Counted from the stretch's first letter, positions 36,612 through 46,668 are shown. The stretch is 64,000 bases of DNA from BCD1 sp942492125 (GCA_942492125.1 CALODM010000036.1:5203-69202), one strand, 5' to 3'. Notes: generated by a model not told the origin, from the letters alone. Numbers and translations are program-made.

Positions 36612-37277
36612 ATGATCAGAGCTTTTTTTTCAAAAATAATTTCAGGTCCGGGAAAGCCTTTTCAGGTTATTCCGAAGACGGTTTCGGAATCCTGGAGAGA
36701 TGCAGTGTATTGGAAACCTTTACAACCGACTAAAAGGCGGATGTTTAATCAACGGCTTGATGCCCAGAATTTTAATCGGCACAGATTTAAGCCGGGATTT
36801 AAGGCTTTTATTGGTGATTTGGTTTTTTGGGTGTTGTTGGTCATTTTTCTTTACACCAATAAAACCTTGCAGCAAATTGATATTGAAGAGATACCTAATG
36901 TTGTTTTTATTGGTTTAGGACTTGTTCTCATTTTTAAAATTTTTAGAATAATACAGGCTGTAACACCTGTCGTTTTTGACAAACCTTCCGGGTTTTTCTG
37001 GAAAGGATGGCAAAAGCCCTGGAATAGCAGCATGAGTAATAAAGCCAGGTTGAAAGATATTATGGCTTTACAAATAATCCATAAAACCGTATCTTCCCAG
37101 AAGGGATCCTGGACGGTTTATGAGTTAAATCTTTTACTAAAAAATAAGGAAAGACTTAATGTGATAGATCGATCAGACCCTGAAACGCTGAAGGAAGATG
37201 CTTTGCTTTTGGCCAGGTTTTTGAACGTGCCCTTGTGGAATGCGGTCAAACTGGAAAAGGAACCCTCCCTGTTTTAG
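36612..37277 (+). CDS. Hypothetical membrane protein with two helices
   Basis: The 221-residue protein has a basic N-terminal region, two close membrane helices at about residues 67-82 (FIGDLVFWVLLVIFLY) and 93-112 (VVFIGLGLVLIFKIFRII), and a soluble C-terminal domain (KARLKDIMALQIIHKTVSSQ to WNAVKLEKEP). The pattern resembles small PH-like membrane proteins of unknown role. I do not assign a function. Confidence 0.6.
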   Translation: MIRAFFSKIISGPGKPFQVIPKTVSESWRDAVYWKPLQPTKRRMFNQRLDAQNFNRHRFKPGFKAFIGDLVFWVLLVIFLYTNKTLQQIDIEEIPNVVFIGLGLVLIFKIFRIIQAVTPVVFDKPSGFFWKGWQKPWNSSMSNKARLKDIMALQIIHKTVSSQKGSWTVYELNLLLKNKERLNVIDRSDPETLKEDALLLARFLNVPLWNAVKLEKEPSLF

Positions 37278-37335
37278 CCATTCTCGCACTTTCAATATGA
37301 TAATGGACATTTAATTGATAACCAAACCCTTCGCA

Positions 37336-39474
37336 ATGAAAAAACTGACTTTTTTTGTCGTTTGCTTATTTATGTTTTTCACTCTAAAAAGTCAAACAGA
37401 TACCCTCGAACATTTCCGATTTAATACCGGAGACCTCGAAGGCTGGACCTCTTCCTCTTCAGCTTTCACCAATTGGGTATTTGATTCGGATGGAAAAGCA
37501 GAAAATGCTTTCAGTTGGGATGATCGCCCCGCTATTATTTCGCCTTCTGATGAAGGTTCCGCAGATGATGGCAGGGGTGTTGCGGCGCTGGAAATTGATT
37601 TTGATGGCCCGCAGGATATTACCCTGACTTCTCCTAATATTAATTGTGGAATTTATGAAGATGTTTTTCTTAGGTTTAACCAGTATTTCGGGAAAGTAAC
37701 CTTTGGAGGTGGTTCTGCGACGTTTGTTGAGGTATCAGGAGATGATGGTGGTTCCTGGACATCGTTTCCGATCCATGAGAATGACATTTTGTTACCTGGA
37801 GAAGAAACAACTCCTTATAACGTTCAGGAAATCGATATTTCTTCGGTGGCTGCTTTTAATGAAAGTGTCCGTATTCGGTTTACCATGAATGGATTTCCCC
37901 GATTCTGGATATTGGACGATATCCTTGTTTTTTCCAACAGGCCTGTTTCACAGCCCATTTCCTATATTGGCGATAGCTTGTCAAACTTTGGAAAGCCCTA
38001 TGATATTGATGATTACGATTGGCCATTTGTGCCTTATCAAATAGTCGTTGAATTTGATGAAACTGCTACCGCAGCAGAAAAACAGGCCATTCGGGATACT
38101 TTTGGTTTCGCCCGCATCGATTCCTGCGTTTGTAATAAACTGGAGTTGTGGGCCATGGACGGACAAGGCGACCTCAGTGAACCCTTTCCGATCAACGAGC
38201 GGGTTATGGGCGTAAGTAATAAATCAAAGGTCAATAGTGCAGATGTGAATAAGATCAATTTTAATGCATTACAAAATTCGGTTTTCTCACCACAGGAACC
38301 TATCTCTGCCGTTCCGGGAAGTACAACGACAACGCCGCCGGATGCTACTATAATTGCCGTTTTGGATACGGGAGTCGATTTCGCGGATACAGCACCACTT
38401 ACCCCCACAGTATGGTTAAATGATGCGGATGACGACTTCAATGGAGAAGATGAAGACGACTCCTGCTATCCGGATGACATTATTGGCTGGAATTTTGTTC
38501 ACCGAAACAATAATCCTTCGGATGACCATAGCCATGGAACACATGTGGCCGGGATTATCTGGATGAATCTGCCGGATACCCTGGGTTGTGAATACCGAAT
38601 CCTTCCGATAAAGACGCACGATGAGGATGGTGTTTCGAATTTATTTAATGTAACCTGCGGGACTTATTATGCCACACAAGTGGGAGCTAACATCATTAAT
38701 GATAGTTGGGGAGCATATGGCTCAGGAAGTTTGGTGTTGAAAAACGCTATTGATGCAGCTGCAGAAAGTAATATTCTCGTGGTGACCTCCTCGGGTAACG
38801 ATAACCTTGAGCTGGGAGATGGTAATGAGCAGTTCCCCGCTTCTTTTGATGCCTTGAATGTAGTGACTGTTGGGTCTTATGATCTTGATTCCGTTAACAA
38901 TATTTACTTTCATTCTGATTTTTCTAATTATGATAGTCTTTTGGTAGATATTACAGGTCCGGGAAGGAATATAAGCAGCTATATACCCGGAGGAAGTATG
39001 GATATTAAATCAGGGACTTCCCAGGCTACCCCGGCTGTGAGTGCTGCTGCTGCCTTTAATTATTGTTTTATGGGGGCTAATTACGAGGAAGCAAAAAAAT
39101 GCCTTTTAGGGTGCGCTATAAAAGATCCCCTTCTGGATCCTTTTGCAAATGAAGGTAAAATATTAAACATTGATCCGGCTTGTCTGGAAAATTGTGTGGT
39201 ACCCGTTGAAGACCTTGCCGTCCAGCCAAATGCTTTTATCCTGGCCCCTAATCCGGCATCTGAAAGTATTTCCATTATTTCAAAATTCGAAGGAAATACC
39301 TTAAGTTTACACATAACAGACATTTCCGGTAAACCCGTTTTGAGACAATCATTGGGGAATTTTTATCCGGGGAAAGTGTTCGAAGTACCCCTGGATCGGT
39401 TACCTGCAGGTATGTATTTCGTGCAGATGGTTTTCGATGGATTTGTCTGGACGGAAAAGTTACTTAAACAATGA
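37336..39474 (+). CDS. T9SS-exported subtilisin-like serine protease (S8)
   Basis: I start at MKKLTFFVVCLFMFFTLKSQ (37336) for a clean signal peptide. Residues 25-205 form a jelly-roll (MAM-like) domain (HFRFNTGDLEGWTSSSS to FWILDDILVFSN). A propeptide-like stretch of about 110 residues follows, and then the S8 core: catalytic Asp in IIAVLDTGVDFAD (about 343), His in SHGTHVAGIIW (about 402), the oxyanion Asn region VTSSGNDNLELG and Ser in SGTSQATPAVSAAAAF (about 570). The tail is a T9SS sorting domain (PNPASESISII to EKLLKQ). It is likely an extracellular or surface protease. Its gene ends 12 bp before the TPR-CHAT gene, so they are probably co-transcribed. Confidence 0.93.
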   Translation: MKKLTFFVVCLFMFFTLKSQTDTLEHFRFNTGDLEGWTSSSSAFTNWVFDSDGKAENAFSWDDRPAIISPSDEGSADDGRGVAALEIDFDGPQDITLTSPNINCGIYEDVFLRFNQYFGKVTFGGGSATFVEVSGDDGGSWTSFPIHENDILLPGEETTPYNVQEIDISSVAAFNESVRIRFTMNGFPRFWILDDILVFSNRPVSQPISYIGDSLSNFGKPYDIDDYDWPFVPYQIVVEFDETATAAEKQAIRDTFGFARIDSCVCNKLELWAMDGQGDLSEPFPINERVMGVSNKSKVNSADVNKINFNALQNSVFSPQEPISAVPGSTTTTPPDATIIAVLDTGVDFADTAPLTPTVWLNDADDDFNGEDEDDSCYPDDIIGWNFVHRNNNPSDDHSHGTHVAGIIWMNLPDTLGCEYRILPIKTHDEDGVSNLFNVTCGTYYATQVGANIINDSWGAYGSGSLVLKNAIDAAAESNILVVTSSGNDNLELGDGNEQFPASFDALNVVTVGSYDLDSVNNIYFHSDFSNYDSLLVDITGPGRNISSYIPGGSMDIKSGTSQATPAVSAAAAFNYCFMGANYEEAKKCLLGCAIKDPLLDPFANEGKILNIDPACLENCVVPVEDLAVQPNAFILAPNPASESISIISKFEGNTLSLHITDISGKPVLRQSLGNFYPGKVFEVPLDRLPAGMYFVQMVFDGFVWTEKLLKQ

Positions 39475-39486
39475 TATCGAACCAAT

Positions 39487-42222
39487 ATGATATTGAATAT
39501 TAAAAAAAAATCTACGGCATTGCTAATCCTGGCAATGCCGTTTTTGGTTTTTAGCCAATGCCCTGAAAATGTTAATATTTTAAAAGCAATTGACGACAGA
39601 AATGTAACAGTACTGGAATCTTTGACAGAAACACTCAAGCCCTGTGAAAAATGGCAGGACTCCCTTGGGCTGGTATGGCATACGCTAGGGATTGTTGCTT
39701 ATAATAACGACGACCTCGAAAAAGCTGTTGAGGCTACAAAACAAGCACTCCTGGTTAGGAAAAAGGTATTGCCGGAACCTCATTATGAAACCGGAAGAAG
39801 TAATAGGAACCTGGGCGTCTTTTTTAAGGAACTTGGTCGTTGGGACGAAGCCGCTGAACATTTTAAAGGAGCTGCAGAAACTTTTAATGATTTGGATAGT
39901 GCTGATGTAGCCGATGCCTACCGGGAATTGGCGCTCGTCTATTATCAACAAGGAGACTTTGATCGGGCGATTCAAACCCTGGAATTGGCAACTTCAAAGG
40001 CTAAGTCTTTTGGGGATGAATACACCTTGCTGTCCTGTTTCCTCGAATTTGGGAATATTCTTCCTGAAAAGGAGCGATATCAGGCGGCGATTGATAGTTT
40101 GCTGAAAGCAGAGCAAATGCTTACTACATATGATCCGGGCTGGGAGCATGCCGTTTGTTTTACCAACCTTGCCCTGAACTATTCTGCATTGAAGCAATAT
40201 GAAAAATCCTTTAATTACGGCGAACAAGCCATTATACTTTGGGCGGAAATGGATGCTCCCTGGGAACTGGGGACTACCCTGAATAACCAGGGGGTTACCC
40301 TGATGCGTTCAAAACAATACGCCAAAGCGGAAACAGTTTTACTCGAAGGAAAAAAGGTGGCTTCGGAAAATGACCTGCCCTTAATACTTTCTCAAAGTTA
40401 TGACAACCTCGGAGAACTTTATTACCTGCAACAGCAAAACACCAGGGCTTTATCATTTTTCCACCAGGCCGTAATGATCCACTTGAGAGATGTTTCCAAT
40501 AAAGAGGTGTTGACCAATCCTGCCGCTTTCGATCTCAACAATGTAGTAGTCAAAAAAGCGCTGTTAAATGATCTGTCTGATAAGGGTAAGGCATTATTGG
40601 CTGTCTATAAAGACAAGATGGCTGCTGAATATATCCAGGCTGCTTTGGAAACATACCAATTATGTGATCACCTGGTGGACCTGCTGAGGAGAGAGCATAC
40701 AGTCAAAAGTTCCAAAATATTCTGGCGGGAAAAGATTGTGCCAATCTATGAAAAGGCAATTGAAGCAGCCTATCTGGTGAATGACTATGAAAGTGCTTTT
40801 TTCTTTTTTGAGAAAAGCCGGGCCGTTATGTTATTAGATGCTATGTTAAACGCAGAAGCATTGAATACCATCAACGACGAGCAACTGAAAACGGAAGAAA
40901 ACCGCCTCAGAACAGCTATAATTGAGGCAAGGCAAAGGCTGGACGATGCTACGGCGACTGAAAAAGGAGAGATATTGTCCGAATTAATGGATTTAAACGA
41001 CCAGTTTGAAGCACTTTCCAAAAAATTGAGTGAACAATTTCCTAATTATCACAGTGTAAAATATGCTACGGAAGTCGTAAGTCTCAACAATTCCCAACAA
41101 CAGGCCGGCAGCACATTGATTCATTATTTTCTGGGCGAAGAAAATACCTGGATGCTTGCTGTATCTTCAAAACAAACACCTGTTTTTAAACAAATTGGTC
41201 GTACGGAACTGACCCAAAAACTGGTGGAAGATTATTTGCATTTTTTTGCAAATGCTTTTGCAATAGCGAATGATCCGGGAGCTTATGCCGATGCTGCCAG
41301 TAAATTGTATGATTATCTGATAGCTCCGGCAGAGACAGGGGAAACGGAAGATTTGATAATCGTTCCGGATGGCATTTTGGGATTTTTACCTTTTGAAGCT
41401 TTGCTGACATCCCCTGTGGATCATAATGACCTTGGAAGAATGCCCTATTTGATTCTTGAAAAGTCGGTAAGACTTACGTTCTCCGCAACGGTATTGGAAA
41501 AACAAAACCAGCAAGGATCGGATAATGGCAAATTACTGGCTTTTGCCCCCTTTTCATCAACAAGTGAATTTGCAAATTATCCCGTGCTGCCTTTTAGCGC
41601 AGATGAGTTGTCCCAAATCCAGAGGTCTGTCGCCGGAAAATATCTGGTTGGGAAAAAAGCTACCAAACGCCTTTTTAAAGAAAAAATGAAACATTATTCC
41701 GTTCTTCACTTGTCTACCCACGCGGAAGCCAATCAATCAGGGGGCCAACCTTTAATTGCTTTTGCAGATACCATACTTACCCTTAATGAATTATACAGTA
41801 TGAACATCCCGGCCAAATTGATCGTTTTGAGTGCCTGCGAAACGAATATTGGAGAGGTTAAGTCCGGCGAAGGCATTTTCAGCCTTTCCCGGGGGTTTGC
41901 CTATGCCGGTGCTAATAGTACCATTGCCAGTCTCTGGAATGTGAATGCAGCTTCGACAGGGCAAATATTTCCGGTTTTCTATAAAGCACTTACTAAGGGA
42001 GCTTCAAAATCACAGGCGTTGCGGCAGGCAAAACTGGATTATTTGAATGGAAATAGCGACAATGGCCATATCATAACGCCCTACGATTGGGCCGGGTTTG
42101 CCATAATGGGCAATGATGAAACCATCGAACTCAAATCACCCTCAACGTCCTGGTTTTATTATTTGATTCCCCTGGTCATTTTTTTAGGGGTGTTTGTGAT
42201 TAGGAAAGGTAGGAAGCGTTAA
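39487..42222 (+). CDS. Exported TPR-CHAT protein (caspase-like protease domain) with C-terminal membrane anchor
   Basis: The 911-residue protein has a signal peptide (MILNIKKKSTALLILAMPFL), about eight to ten TPR repeats (residues 50-340, for example LGVFFKELGRWDEAAEHFKG), a helical bridge with a coiled coil (about 440-510), and a CHAT domain (about 555-880). Catalytic His lies in SVLHLSTHAEANQSGG (about 742) and Cys in IVLSACETNIGEVKSGEGIF (about 784). The fold's IIVPDGILGFLPFEALL and ANSTIASLWNVN motifs are intact. A terminal membrane helix (FYYLIPLVIFLGVFVI) with a basic tail follows. The signal peptide and anchor place the CHAT domain in the periplasm, unlike cytoplasmic CHAT proteases of defence systems. 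Partner: the subtilase just upstream. Confidence 0.92.
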   Translation: MILNIKKKSTALLILAMPFLVFSQCPENVNILKAIDDRNVTVLESLTETLKPCEKWQDSLGLVWHTLGIVAYNNDDLEKAVEATKQALLVRKKVLPEPHYETGRSNRNLGVFFKELGRWDEAAEHFKGAAETFNDLDSADVADAYRELALVYYQQGDFDRAIQTLELATSKAKSFGDEYTLLSCFLEFGNILPEKERYQAAIDSLLKAEQMLTTYDPGWEHAVCFTNLALNYSALKQYEKSFNYGEQAIILWAEMDAPWELGTTLNNQGVTLMRSKQYAKAETVLLEGKKVASENDLPLILSQSYDNLGELYYLQQQNTRALSFFHQAVMIHLRDVSNKEVLTNPAAFDLNNVVVKKALLNDLSDKGKALLAVYKDKMAAEYIQAALETYQLCDHLVDLLRREHTVKSSKIFWREKIVPIYEKAIEAAYLVNDYESAFFFFEKSRAVMLLDAMLNAEALNTINDEQLKTEENRLRTAIIEARQRLDDATATEKGEILSELMDLNDQFEALSKKLSEQFPNYHSVKYATEVVSLNNSQQQAGSTLIHYFLGEENTWMLAVSSKQTPVFKQIGRTELTQKLVEDYLHFFANAFAIANDPGAYADAASKLYDYLIAPAETGETEDLIIVPDGILGFLPFEALLTSPVDHNDLGRMPYLILEKSVRLTFSATVLEKQNQQGSDNGKLLAFAPFSSTSEFANYPVLPFSADELSQIQRSVAGKYLVGKKATKRLFKEKMKHYSVLHLSTHAEANQSGGQPLIAFADTILTLNELYSMNIPAKLIVLSACETNIGEVKSGEGIFSLSRGFAYAGANSTIASLWNVNAASTGQIFPVFYKALTKGASKSQALRQAKLDYLNGNSDNGHIITPYDWAGFAIMGNDETIELKSPSTSWFYYLIPLVIFLGVFVIRKGRKR

Positions 42223-42586
42223 AGGTCCTAAAAGTAGCAGGATAAGGTTCTTTTTCGTTTTAGGTAGTTTCTATTATTGTTTCAAGTAGTTTCAATTGGT
42301 CCCGGCACTTTGTGCTTCCCTGCGTTGTGATCTCCTTTCAGTCGATTTCAGGTTATAAAAAAAAATTAACTTCTAAAGTTGGTCTGAAATATAATTTTTA
42401 TGGTTCGTAACCGCCATATGCCCCTTAGCAGGATCGTTGCCGGCCCCATTATGGGCCATATATCGGTTACGAGGCCAGGAAAAATAAACCCCGTGCCGTC
42501 AGGTACGTAATCTTTAAAATTTCCCGCTTTTGATGGTTAAAATGACAAAGTTGTTATTATCTGAAACAACCTGAAACACCCAAAAC
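42223..42586. other. Convergent intergenic region
   Basis: 364 bp between the stops of the CHAT and glycoside hydrolase genes. It holds the structured inverted repeat at 42405-42472 and otherwise no gene that I can support. Confidence 0.5.
42405..42472. other. Structured inverted repeat between convergent genes
   Basis: TCGTAACCG (42405-42413) pairs with CGGTTACGA (42464-42472). Inside, GGCCC (42432-42436) pairs with GGGCC (42443-42447), giving a branched hairpin. It lies between the CHAT gene and the glycoside hydrolase gene. It may be a terminator without a T run or a structured RNA. Confidence 0.4.
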
Positions 42587-45208
42587 CTACTCCAACCTAA
42601 CACCAACAACCCCAACCCCATGAGCATCCTCCAATGCTGCTTCGGGAATGCCCGGACCAATGGAAAACTGCAAACTCTCCACCCTGTTTATATCAAATTT
42701 TTGGTCGGATTGATAATCAAAATAATATGGCAAAAAAGAAGGGTAGGGGCGTGGTAAGGTTACCGTTTTTACTTGTTTTAAATCAGACAACTCAATTTTG
42801 TATGCTCCGGTTTTTGGCTGTAATTCAATAATACTTCCGTAAGAACTGCCGTCCTCCAGGACAAAAGCGATCTGAACTTTGCAAGGTTTGTCGTTTAATG
42901 AGCGGCCTTCAAAAATAAGGCTCGTTTTTGAATCAAGATCCGTTTTCCTTCCGGATATGGCATTGAGAATATAATGCTTAAAGCTATAGTCATAAACAGG
43001 TTTTGCATTCAGGTTTTCGTCATCCTGACGGAAAATCGGGTTTAGATTCATCTGGTACTCGGATTTTCCAAATGCTGATGTAGGTGTCAATTTAAAAGAC
43101 CTTCGCCATTGCCTGACCAAAAAATCGAGGTCGTCTTCAGCATTGAATAATTGTATGGGATTTGATTTCGGTACAATTTTTACGAGGTAGGGCGTTCTGT
43201 CGTAATAATCCCAGTCATAGGGAGACCCTTCCATGGCTGCGGGGTAACTGATGGTAGTCCCGTTGTCCAGTTCTGCAATCATATAATATCTTAAAAACCC
43301 TTTGGGGAGTTTTTCTGCCGCGATTACTGCCTCGTATTGCCCGGCATTTACAGGTTTCATGTCCATGGAGATACTGCCAGCATCTGACCATCCCGAAATT
43401 TTCAGATTGACCACATTTTCGGGCGCGATCAATTGAGCAGAAAGGGTTAAATCTTCCTGCTCGGAAATTTCTTCAGGAGCTTCGTGTTTAAACCAGACTT
43501 TATCCACCGTAGTTCCAGGGGCATGAAAATCATTTAATTTATGATTTCCCCATTGTTGAAAAGGCGACCAGTTTTTTGTTGCTCCTTTTTTACTCAGAAT
43601 ATATGTCCCCGGTGCAATTGGAAATAATCCGCCTTCTACATCTGCTTTATGATTATTACCTATGTCAATCGCTTCAAGTTTAAAGTCCTTTCCAAGCTCG
43701 GATAGGTTAATTTTCATATCATGTGTTTGCCATTTGATAACGCCCACCGTTTTATCCGGACTATTGCGTCCAAAAGGATTGTCGACCCAATAGGCATCGG
43801 GCATGACTTCCAGTCGCCATACACCACCTTCAATTTTGTCCAGGAAATAGGCGCCTTTGCCAGCATATTGCACGACGGGGGAATTGCCAAATCCGGCAAT
43901 TTTCTTCAGCTTTGATTCGTCAACAGGTTTTGATTCGGTATGGTTCGTATAGATGAACTTTTCCGGGACATTGTACTGGGCCAGGTCTTTTTGGTAATTA
44001 ATGAAAAACCCATTAAAGCTCAGGTTTGCCGGGTAATCTCCCAGGTCGTCATACATGGGGATGTTATGGAAGATCTCGGAACAGATCATCAGGCTTAGGG
44101 CTTTGGAGGGCGTATAGGCCAGGTTCATATAATGGGTGTTGTATTCCGTATTGGCATAAGCCATGAAAGTAGGATCATAGGAAAAATGGGTGGCTATCTG
44201 GATACCTGCCGTTCTGAAGCTTCGGGCCATGGCAGGATAAACATAAGATCTGCCGATATCGGCAGCATCAAATTCATAAACCAATTTGGCTCCGCCCCTG
44301 GCTTTGATGGTATTGTCAAAAGGAATGTGGTAATCGTTCACATTGGGCAGCACATTTCCGGGGATTTCCCGTTGATAGCCTAAGCCGGTGGGATACCACT
44401 GGAATGTTCCTCCCTGGATGCCGGCCTCGAAATAGGCTTCCATTAAATGGACCGCATGGCTCACATTGTAAAAAATCGGTTTTGTGGTTCCCGTTTTACG
44501 AATCGCATCGACCATTCCCTTGATGAACTCCGTAACTTTTTCAGGAGATTCCCGATGGTGAGGTTCATTGCTAATTTCGATGGCAATGATATTGGGATCA
44601 TCTTTGTAGGCTTTGCCGGTATAAGGATTTACATGATTCATAAATTGGGTCAGGTAATTCTCCTGTGCTTTGATAGCATCCGGATTAGTAAGACATTCGC
44701 CTTTACCGTATTTGTGTGAAAATCCCGGAGTATATTCATCCGGTTCCGGCCAGCCGCCTCCCCAAAAAGCAATGGGGGTCACCACCGCTTTGATCCCATG
44801 GTCCTCCAGTTGTTTCAACAGATAATCGAAAAGATCCAGGTTTTCGTTGGCTATCAGGTTGCCTAGTGTATCACTGATTTCCGTATCCCAAACATGTACA
44901 CGGTACAAATCAAAGCCCAACCGGGAGAAGTGATATACATCATTATCAATGGCCTTTTTCAGATCAATACCGCGTCTATTCCCTGTTTTATAGGCATGGG
45001 CAAAAGGCACTGTATAGTTTACCCCGAAACCTTTCACCTCTTCCCGGGATTTATCCCAGCGCATGACACCATTTTCGTCTACCATTACCTGCCCGGCATC
45101 ATTTTGAGCATGGGCAGGTAAAAGGGTTATCCAATTAAGGGTAAAAATCAAAAAATAAACCCAGACAGATACGGAAGCACGGGCTGATAATCCTTTGTGG
45201 AATGACAT
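42587..45208 (-). CDS. Secreted clan GH-A glycoside hydrolase (GH5-like)
   Basis: The 873-residue protein has a signal peptide (ending LLPAHAQ), then a (beta/alpha)8 hydrolase domain at about residues 50-440. The expected acid/base Glu is in IAIEISNEPHHRES (about 218) and the nucleophile Glu in AKLVYEFDAADIG (about 312). The aromatic VHVWDTE and FWGGGWPEPDEY line the active site. The C-terminal 400 residues are beta-sandwich domains that may bind carbohydrate. The family within clan A is not certain. The target is probably a beta-linked polysaccharide. It lies downstream of an MFS transporter on the same strand with a 13-bp inverted repeat just before its start. Confidence 0.85.
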   Translation of the reverse strand: MSFHKGLSARASVSVWVYFLIFTLNWITLLPAHAQNDAGQVMVDENGVMRWDKSREEVKGFGVNYTVPFAHAYKTGNRRGIDLKKAIDNDVYHFSRLGFDLYRVHVWDTEISDTLGNLIANENLDLFDYLLKQLEDHGIKAVVTPIAFWGGGWPEPDEYTPGFSHKYGKGECLTNPDAIKAQENYLTQFMNHVNPYTGKAYKDDPNIIAIEISNEPHHRESPEKVTEFIKGMVDAIRKTGTTKPIFYNVSHAVHLMEAYFEAGIQGGTFQWYPTGLGYQREIPGNVLPNVNDYHIPFDNTIKARGGAKLVYEFDAADIGRSYVYPAMARSFRTAGIQIATHFSYDPTFMAYANTEYNTHYMNLAYTPSKALSLMICSEIFHNIPMYDDLGDYPANLSFNGFFINYQKDLAQYNVPEKFIYTNHTESKPVDESKLKKIAGFGNSPVVQYAGKGAYFLDKIEGGVWRLEVMPDAYWVDNPFGRNSPDKTVGVIKWQTHDMKINLSELGKDFKLEAIDIGNNHKADVEGGLFPIAPGTYILSKKGATKNWSPFQQWGNHKLNDFHAPGTTVDKVWFKHEAPEEISEQEDLTLSAQLIAPENVVNLKISGWSDAGSISMDMKPVNAGQYEAVIAAEKLPKGFLRYYMIAELDNGTTISYPAAMEGSPYDWDYYDRTPYLVKIVPKSNPIQLFNAEDDLDFLVRQWRRSFKLTPTSAFGKSEYQMNLNPIFRQDDENLNAKPVYDYSFKHYILNAISGRKTDLDSKTSLIFEGRSLNDKPCKVQIAFVLEDGSSYGSIIELQPKTGAYKIELSDLKQVKTVTLPRPYPSFLPYYFDYQSDQKFDINRVESLQFSIGPGIPEAALEDAHGVGVVGVRLE

Positions 45209-45211
45209 AAC

Positions 45212-45264
45212 AATGGTTATTTTGATGAAAATTGAGCAAAACTTAAATCACCAAAATAACCATT
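45212..45264 (-). promoter_or_regulatory. 13-bp perfect inverted repeat immediately upstream of the hydrolase start
   Basis: AATGGTTATTTTG (45212-45224) and CAAAATAACCATT (45252-45264) are perfect complements, 27 bases apart. On the minus strand the second arm ends three bases before the ATG at 45208. It could be an operator or a start-occluding hairpin controlling the hydrolase separately from the transporter. Confidence 0.45.
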
Positions 45265-45279
45265 TATTACTGTTTGCGA

Positions 45280-46527
45280 TCACACAACTTCGGTTTTTAT
45301 TTCCCTAATGCCAATTTTTCGCCTGAGTACTAAATAACCAATCCCGGAAGCTATACATGCAGCCGAGGTGAGCATCCACAAAGTAGGGAAATCGTAATGT
45401 TCTGCAACATACATACTTAAAGTTGGCCCCAGGATAAAAGCAATGGCCCAGCTCATGGAATAAACGCCCATATATCTTCCCTGGGTTGCTGCTGTTGCTC
45501 TTTCACTTACCCAGGAGTTGGAAAAAGGCATATTGAGGATCTCTCCAATGGATAAAATGGCCACGAAAATCCAAGGGGTGATCCAGAGGGAGCCACTGGA
45601 AAGAAAGGGTATGTAGGAAATTCCAAAAATAATGGCTCCTATTCCCACCAGCTTCATTTTTTCGTGTTTGTTTTCGATACTGTAAACCATCGGCATTTCC
45701 ACCAGCGCAATTAAAAGACCATTAAATCCCATTACTAATCCCACTTGTGTCTCAGAATAGGCAATGATATCTTTAAAAAATACAGGAATGGTGGAAAACA
45801 ATTGAATGAATCCCATTGCAGTAAAAAAGTTAAGCAATACGAATATCAGGAAGATTTTATCCCGTCCGGGGTTTATTCCTGCCGGTTTACCAGAAATGGC
45901 TTCCTCATGTTGTTTCTTAGCCTTACTCTCTTTCAATTTCTGTGGGCTCAGAAAAATCCTGATGGCCAATGCAGCCAGGATACAGGTCAGGCCGTCGGCA
46001 ATAAATAAGGCATTGTAACTAAATGTTGCAATAATTAGACCGCCTAAGCCGGGACCTGCTGCAAATCCGAGGTTGGCAGCCATCCTGATCAATCCAAAGG
46101 AACGGGTATAATTTTCAGGTTTGCTGTAAAAGGCCAGAGCTGCGTTATTGGCAGGCCGGTAGGCATCGGCAATGCTGCTGAGTAAAAAAAGCACCACACA
46201 ATATCCGATAAGGCTGCTGACAAAAATCAGGGACATAAATATTAAACCACTGATGAACAGGGACCAAAACATGATAGGATAGGGATTGAATTTATCCGTT
46301 AGCCTGCCTCCAACGTTATTGCCCACTACAGAGCCCATACCGAAGGCACTCATCATAAAACCTGCCTCCTGCAAGGTGAACCCTTTTGAGGTTGTCATGA
46401 GAATGGTAAGAAATGGCAATACCATGGTGCCGGATCTGTTGATGAAAAAAATCAAGGTAAGTGTCCAGACATCTTTGGATAGACCGGAGAAAGAATTTTG
46501 ATACAAACGAATCGTTCTGGCAATCAT
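45280..46527 (-). CDS. MFS transporter, twelve-helix
   Basis: The 415-residue protein shows twelve hydrophobic helices and the MFS loop 2-3 motif (GSVVGNNVGGRLTDKFNPYP). The fourth helix region IADAYRPANNAALAFYS is typical of drug/sugar efflux-type MFS proteins. It probably exports or imports a small molecule by proton coupling. Given the hydrolase gene 72 bp downstream on the same strand, a sugar substrate is possible, but a drug-type efflux pump is equally likely. Confidence 0.88.
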   Translation of the reverse strand: MIARTIRLYQNSFSGLSKDVWTLTLIFFINRSGTMVLPFLTILMTTSKGFTLQEAGFMMSAFGMGSVVGNNVGGRLTDKFNPYPIMFWSLFISGLIFMSLIFVSSLIGYCVVLFLLSSIADAYRPANNAALAFYSKPENYTRSFGLIRMAANLGFAAGPGLGGLIIATFSYNALFIADGLTCILAALAIRIFLSPQKLKESKAKKQHEEAISGKPAGINPGRDKIFLIFVLLNFFTAMGFIQLFSTIPVFFKDIIAYSETQVGLVMGFNGLLIALVEMPMVYSIENKHEKMKLVGIGAIIFGISYIPFLSSGSLWITPWIFVAILSIGEILNMPFSNSWVSERATAATQGRYMGVYSMSWAIAFILGPTLSMYVAEHYDFPTLWMLTSAACIASGIGYLVLRRKIGIREIKTEVV

Positions 46528-46642
46528 GTTGAGGGTATTTTAAGCAGGAGATATTAAGAACGCTTCCATTCCAAATTAGTTCCTAAAAATAAATATAATT
46601 CATTCATTTTTGCAGGAGCTTTCAAAATTAGTCAGAACAGGT

Positions 46643-46650
46643 TATTTTTG
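46643..46650 (+). promoter_or_regulatory. Bacteroidota -7 box for the Crp/Fnr gene
   Basis: TATTTTTG matches TAnnTTTG 18 bp before the ATG at 46669; the -33 element is not clear. Confidence 0.5.
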
Positions 46651-46668
46651 CTCTATCAAATAGAATAA

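Noticed and set aside
42405..42472. Possible integron attC site
   Set aside because: The outer arms look superficially like attC ends, but the required RYYYAAC/GTTRRRY cores are not present and no integrase gene is in the window.
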